Part shown: positions 62,831-64,000 of the stretch, in pieces
How the letters are laid out: each line of letters starts with the position of its first letter
Numbering within the stretch: position 1 is the stretch's first letter
Assembly (NCBI GenBank): GCA_947095535.1
Contig: OX352773.1
Coordinates: 30,401,398-30,465,397, forward strand
Reading direction: 5' to 3'
DNA: 64,000 bases
Source of the DNA: Poecilobothrus nobilitatus
Taxonomy: Eukaryota > Arthropoda > Insecta > Diptera > Dolichopodidae
The notes under the pieces: model-generated
Database searches by the model: none
The model's input: only the letters and a program-made list of their open reading frames with translations
Told to the model about the DNA's origin: nothing
Program-made: the position numbers and the translations under genes

Positions 62831-64000
62831 ATAATAATTAGTACCTATAAAATAGAAAAGTCTAATGGAATTTGGAAATGTTAAAAAAAAGTATAAATTA
62901 ATAAAATGAATTCACGTAGTTAGAAATTTTCACAAAAACAAAAAATATAATGGTAGTAGTATGATCGTAGAGTGAACTGTTTAAAAGTTCTAGTTTATGG
63001 TACCAATTGATTTCAAATCCCACCGCTGTCAATATTTTTATTTTAATTTTTTTTTTTTTTAAAGAATAAAATTAGTATTCAGTTAATTTTTATGTATACA
63101 TAATATACATACCTACATATATGTATATTTTATTACTAATATATAATTATATAGTATTTAAAAATACCTGTGCAATTATTTAGCTATAAGATATCATTAA
63201 TCAAAAAAAATTTGTATTAATAATCAGAAACAGATAGCTATTTTTATTTAATATACATATATCTTAAGATAGATTAAGGATACAAAGTTCATCTCTAGGT
63301 TTTTTATTTTTGTCTTCTATACAGATTTTTATATATATATATATGTATATATTGTTTTTAAAAGCAACTTATGTAATGGGAAGAATATATTATATAAGTT
63401 ATTTACCATTTTATATACATAATCAAGTATAACAAAAAAAAAAAAATAATTTTCTTGGCACACGTATATGAAAAATTCAATCCCCTGGTGTCATCTCATT
63501 TGAATATTAAAATGACAAAAAGGAAACTTTTTTAATTTTTGTTCAGTTTTTTTTTTAGTTAACGTTTTTTTTTTTTTTTTTTAGCTTAGAATGATAGAAA
63601 AGTACATTGAAAATTCAACTAGTATAATATTTAGTATTTGGTATTGAATAAAAAAAACCTTAAGAATTATATCTGTAAATATATAAATTCTACTGTATAG
63701 ATAGATATATTTGTATGTTTTATTTGCTAAGTTAATATTAGCTACTTCCTTTTTCTTATTTTTTTTTTTTTATTTATATGTAGATTATTTTTATCTTATC
63801 TTATCTTTTATATAATCTTTGATAAATCTTAAAACAGTAAGTATATACCTAAAACTGACTTCGCTTAATACTGTTCAGTGGTGAAGATACAAATTATTTG
63901 CCAAATTATGGACTTTATAAATTTTAAAATTATTTTGGCTAGGTATATTCTTATATTGTCTCCGAATTTTCAAATTTATTTTAATAGATTACTTTTAACA
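62831..64000. other. AT-rich right edge
   Basis: Apart from the SINE-like unit at 62948-63060, only A/T runs and AT dinucleotide tracts are seen. No gene was recognised. Confidence 0.5.
62948..63060 (+). repeat. possible tRNA-derived SINE
   Basis: GATTTCAAATCCCACC at about 63009-63024 is a good polymerase III B box. TAGTAGTATGATCGTAGAGTG, about 60 bases upstream, is a weak A-box region. The unit ends in a long T-rich run. No target-site duplication was seen. It differs from the 40.27-kb unit. Confidence 0.35.

Overview
This window is very AT-rich (roughly 80 %) animal DNA. Short coding exons sit among long homopolymer runs, AT microsatellites and decayed transposons. Introns have GT/AG ends and are small to very large. 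The best clue to the host is a sigma-class glutathione S-transferase at 3.6-4.8 kb. It is near-identical in its core to fly GstS1 and carries the Pro/Ala/Glu-rich N-terminal extension typical of flies, so the source is most likely a dipteran, probably a brachyceran; no species can be named from sequence alone.

Layout, left to right. (1) Bases 1-200 hold a GC-richer, exon-like patch from an unidentified gene cut by the window edge. (2) GstS1 (+) has four coding exons at 3607-4848 and probably a TATA promoter plus untranslated first exon near 1.08-1.16 kb. (3) A seven-exon gene (+) at 11244-29396 encodes a 1010-residue Dbl-family RhoGEF: a long low-complexity N-terminal half in one exon, then DH and PH domains. 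Its 9 kb first intron holds a 385-bp MITE with perfect 23-bp inverted repeats, a 15-bp minisatellite and a four-copy 86-bp tandem repeat; its fourth intron is filled with transposon debris. (4) Two intronless paralogues (-) at 33201-34823 and 38273-39883 encode secreted leucine-rich-repeat proteins with C-terminal coiled coils. Between them lie two 3' fragments of a dead LINE. (5) Bases 39.9-55.4 kb hold no recognisable host gene but are dense in repeats: a SINE-like unit, a 62-bp palindromic element, a 1.07-kb element with the same termini, another reverse-transcriptase fossil, a Helentron-associated (HINE/DINE-like) element with 142-bp internal repeats, and a second hairpin-bearing element. 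(6) Two tandem three-exon aquaporin genes (+) at 55430-58873 and 59638-60674 belong to the insect aquaglyceroporin-like (Eglp) type; the first has a LINE fossil in its second intron. (7) The right end, 60.7-64 kb, holds further LINE and SINE debris and no host gene.

The genes do not form an operon-like unit. Functionally they cover electrophile detoxification (GstS1), Rho-GTPase activation (RhoGEF), probable extracellular or immune recognition (LRR pair) and solute or water transport (aquaporin pair). No clearly new biological system was found. The most notable items are the LRR-coiled-coil gene pair, the second aquaporin with both NPA boxes altered, and several structured non-autonomous transposons. 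Exon boundaries were read by eye from splice consensus, reading phase and protein homology.
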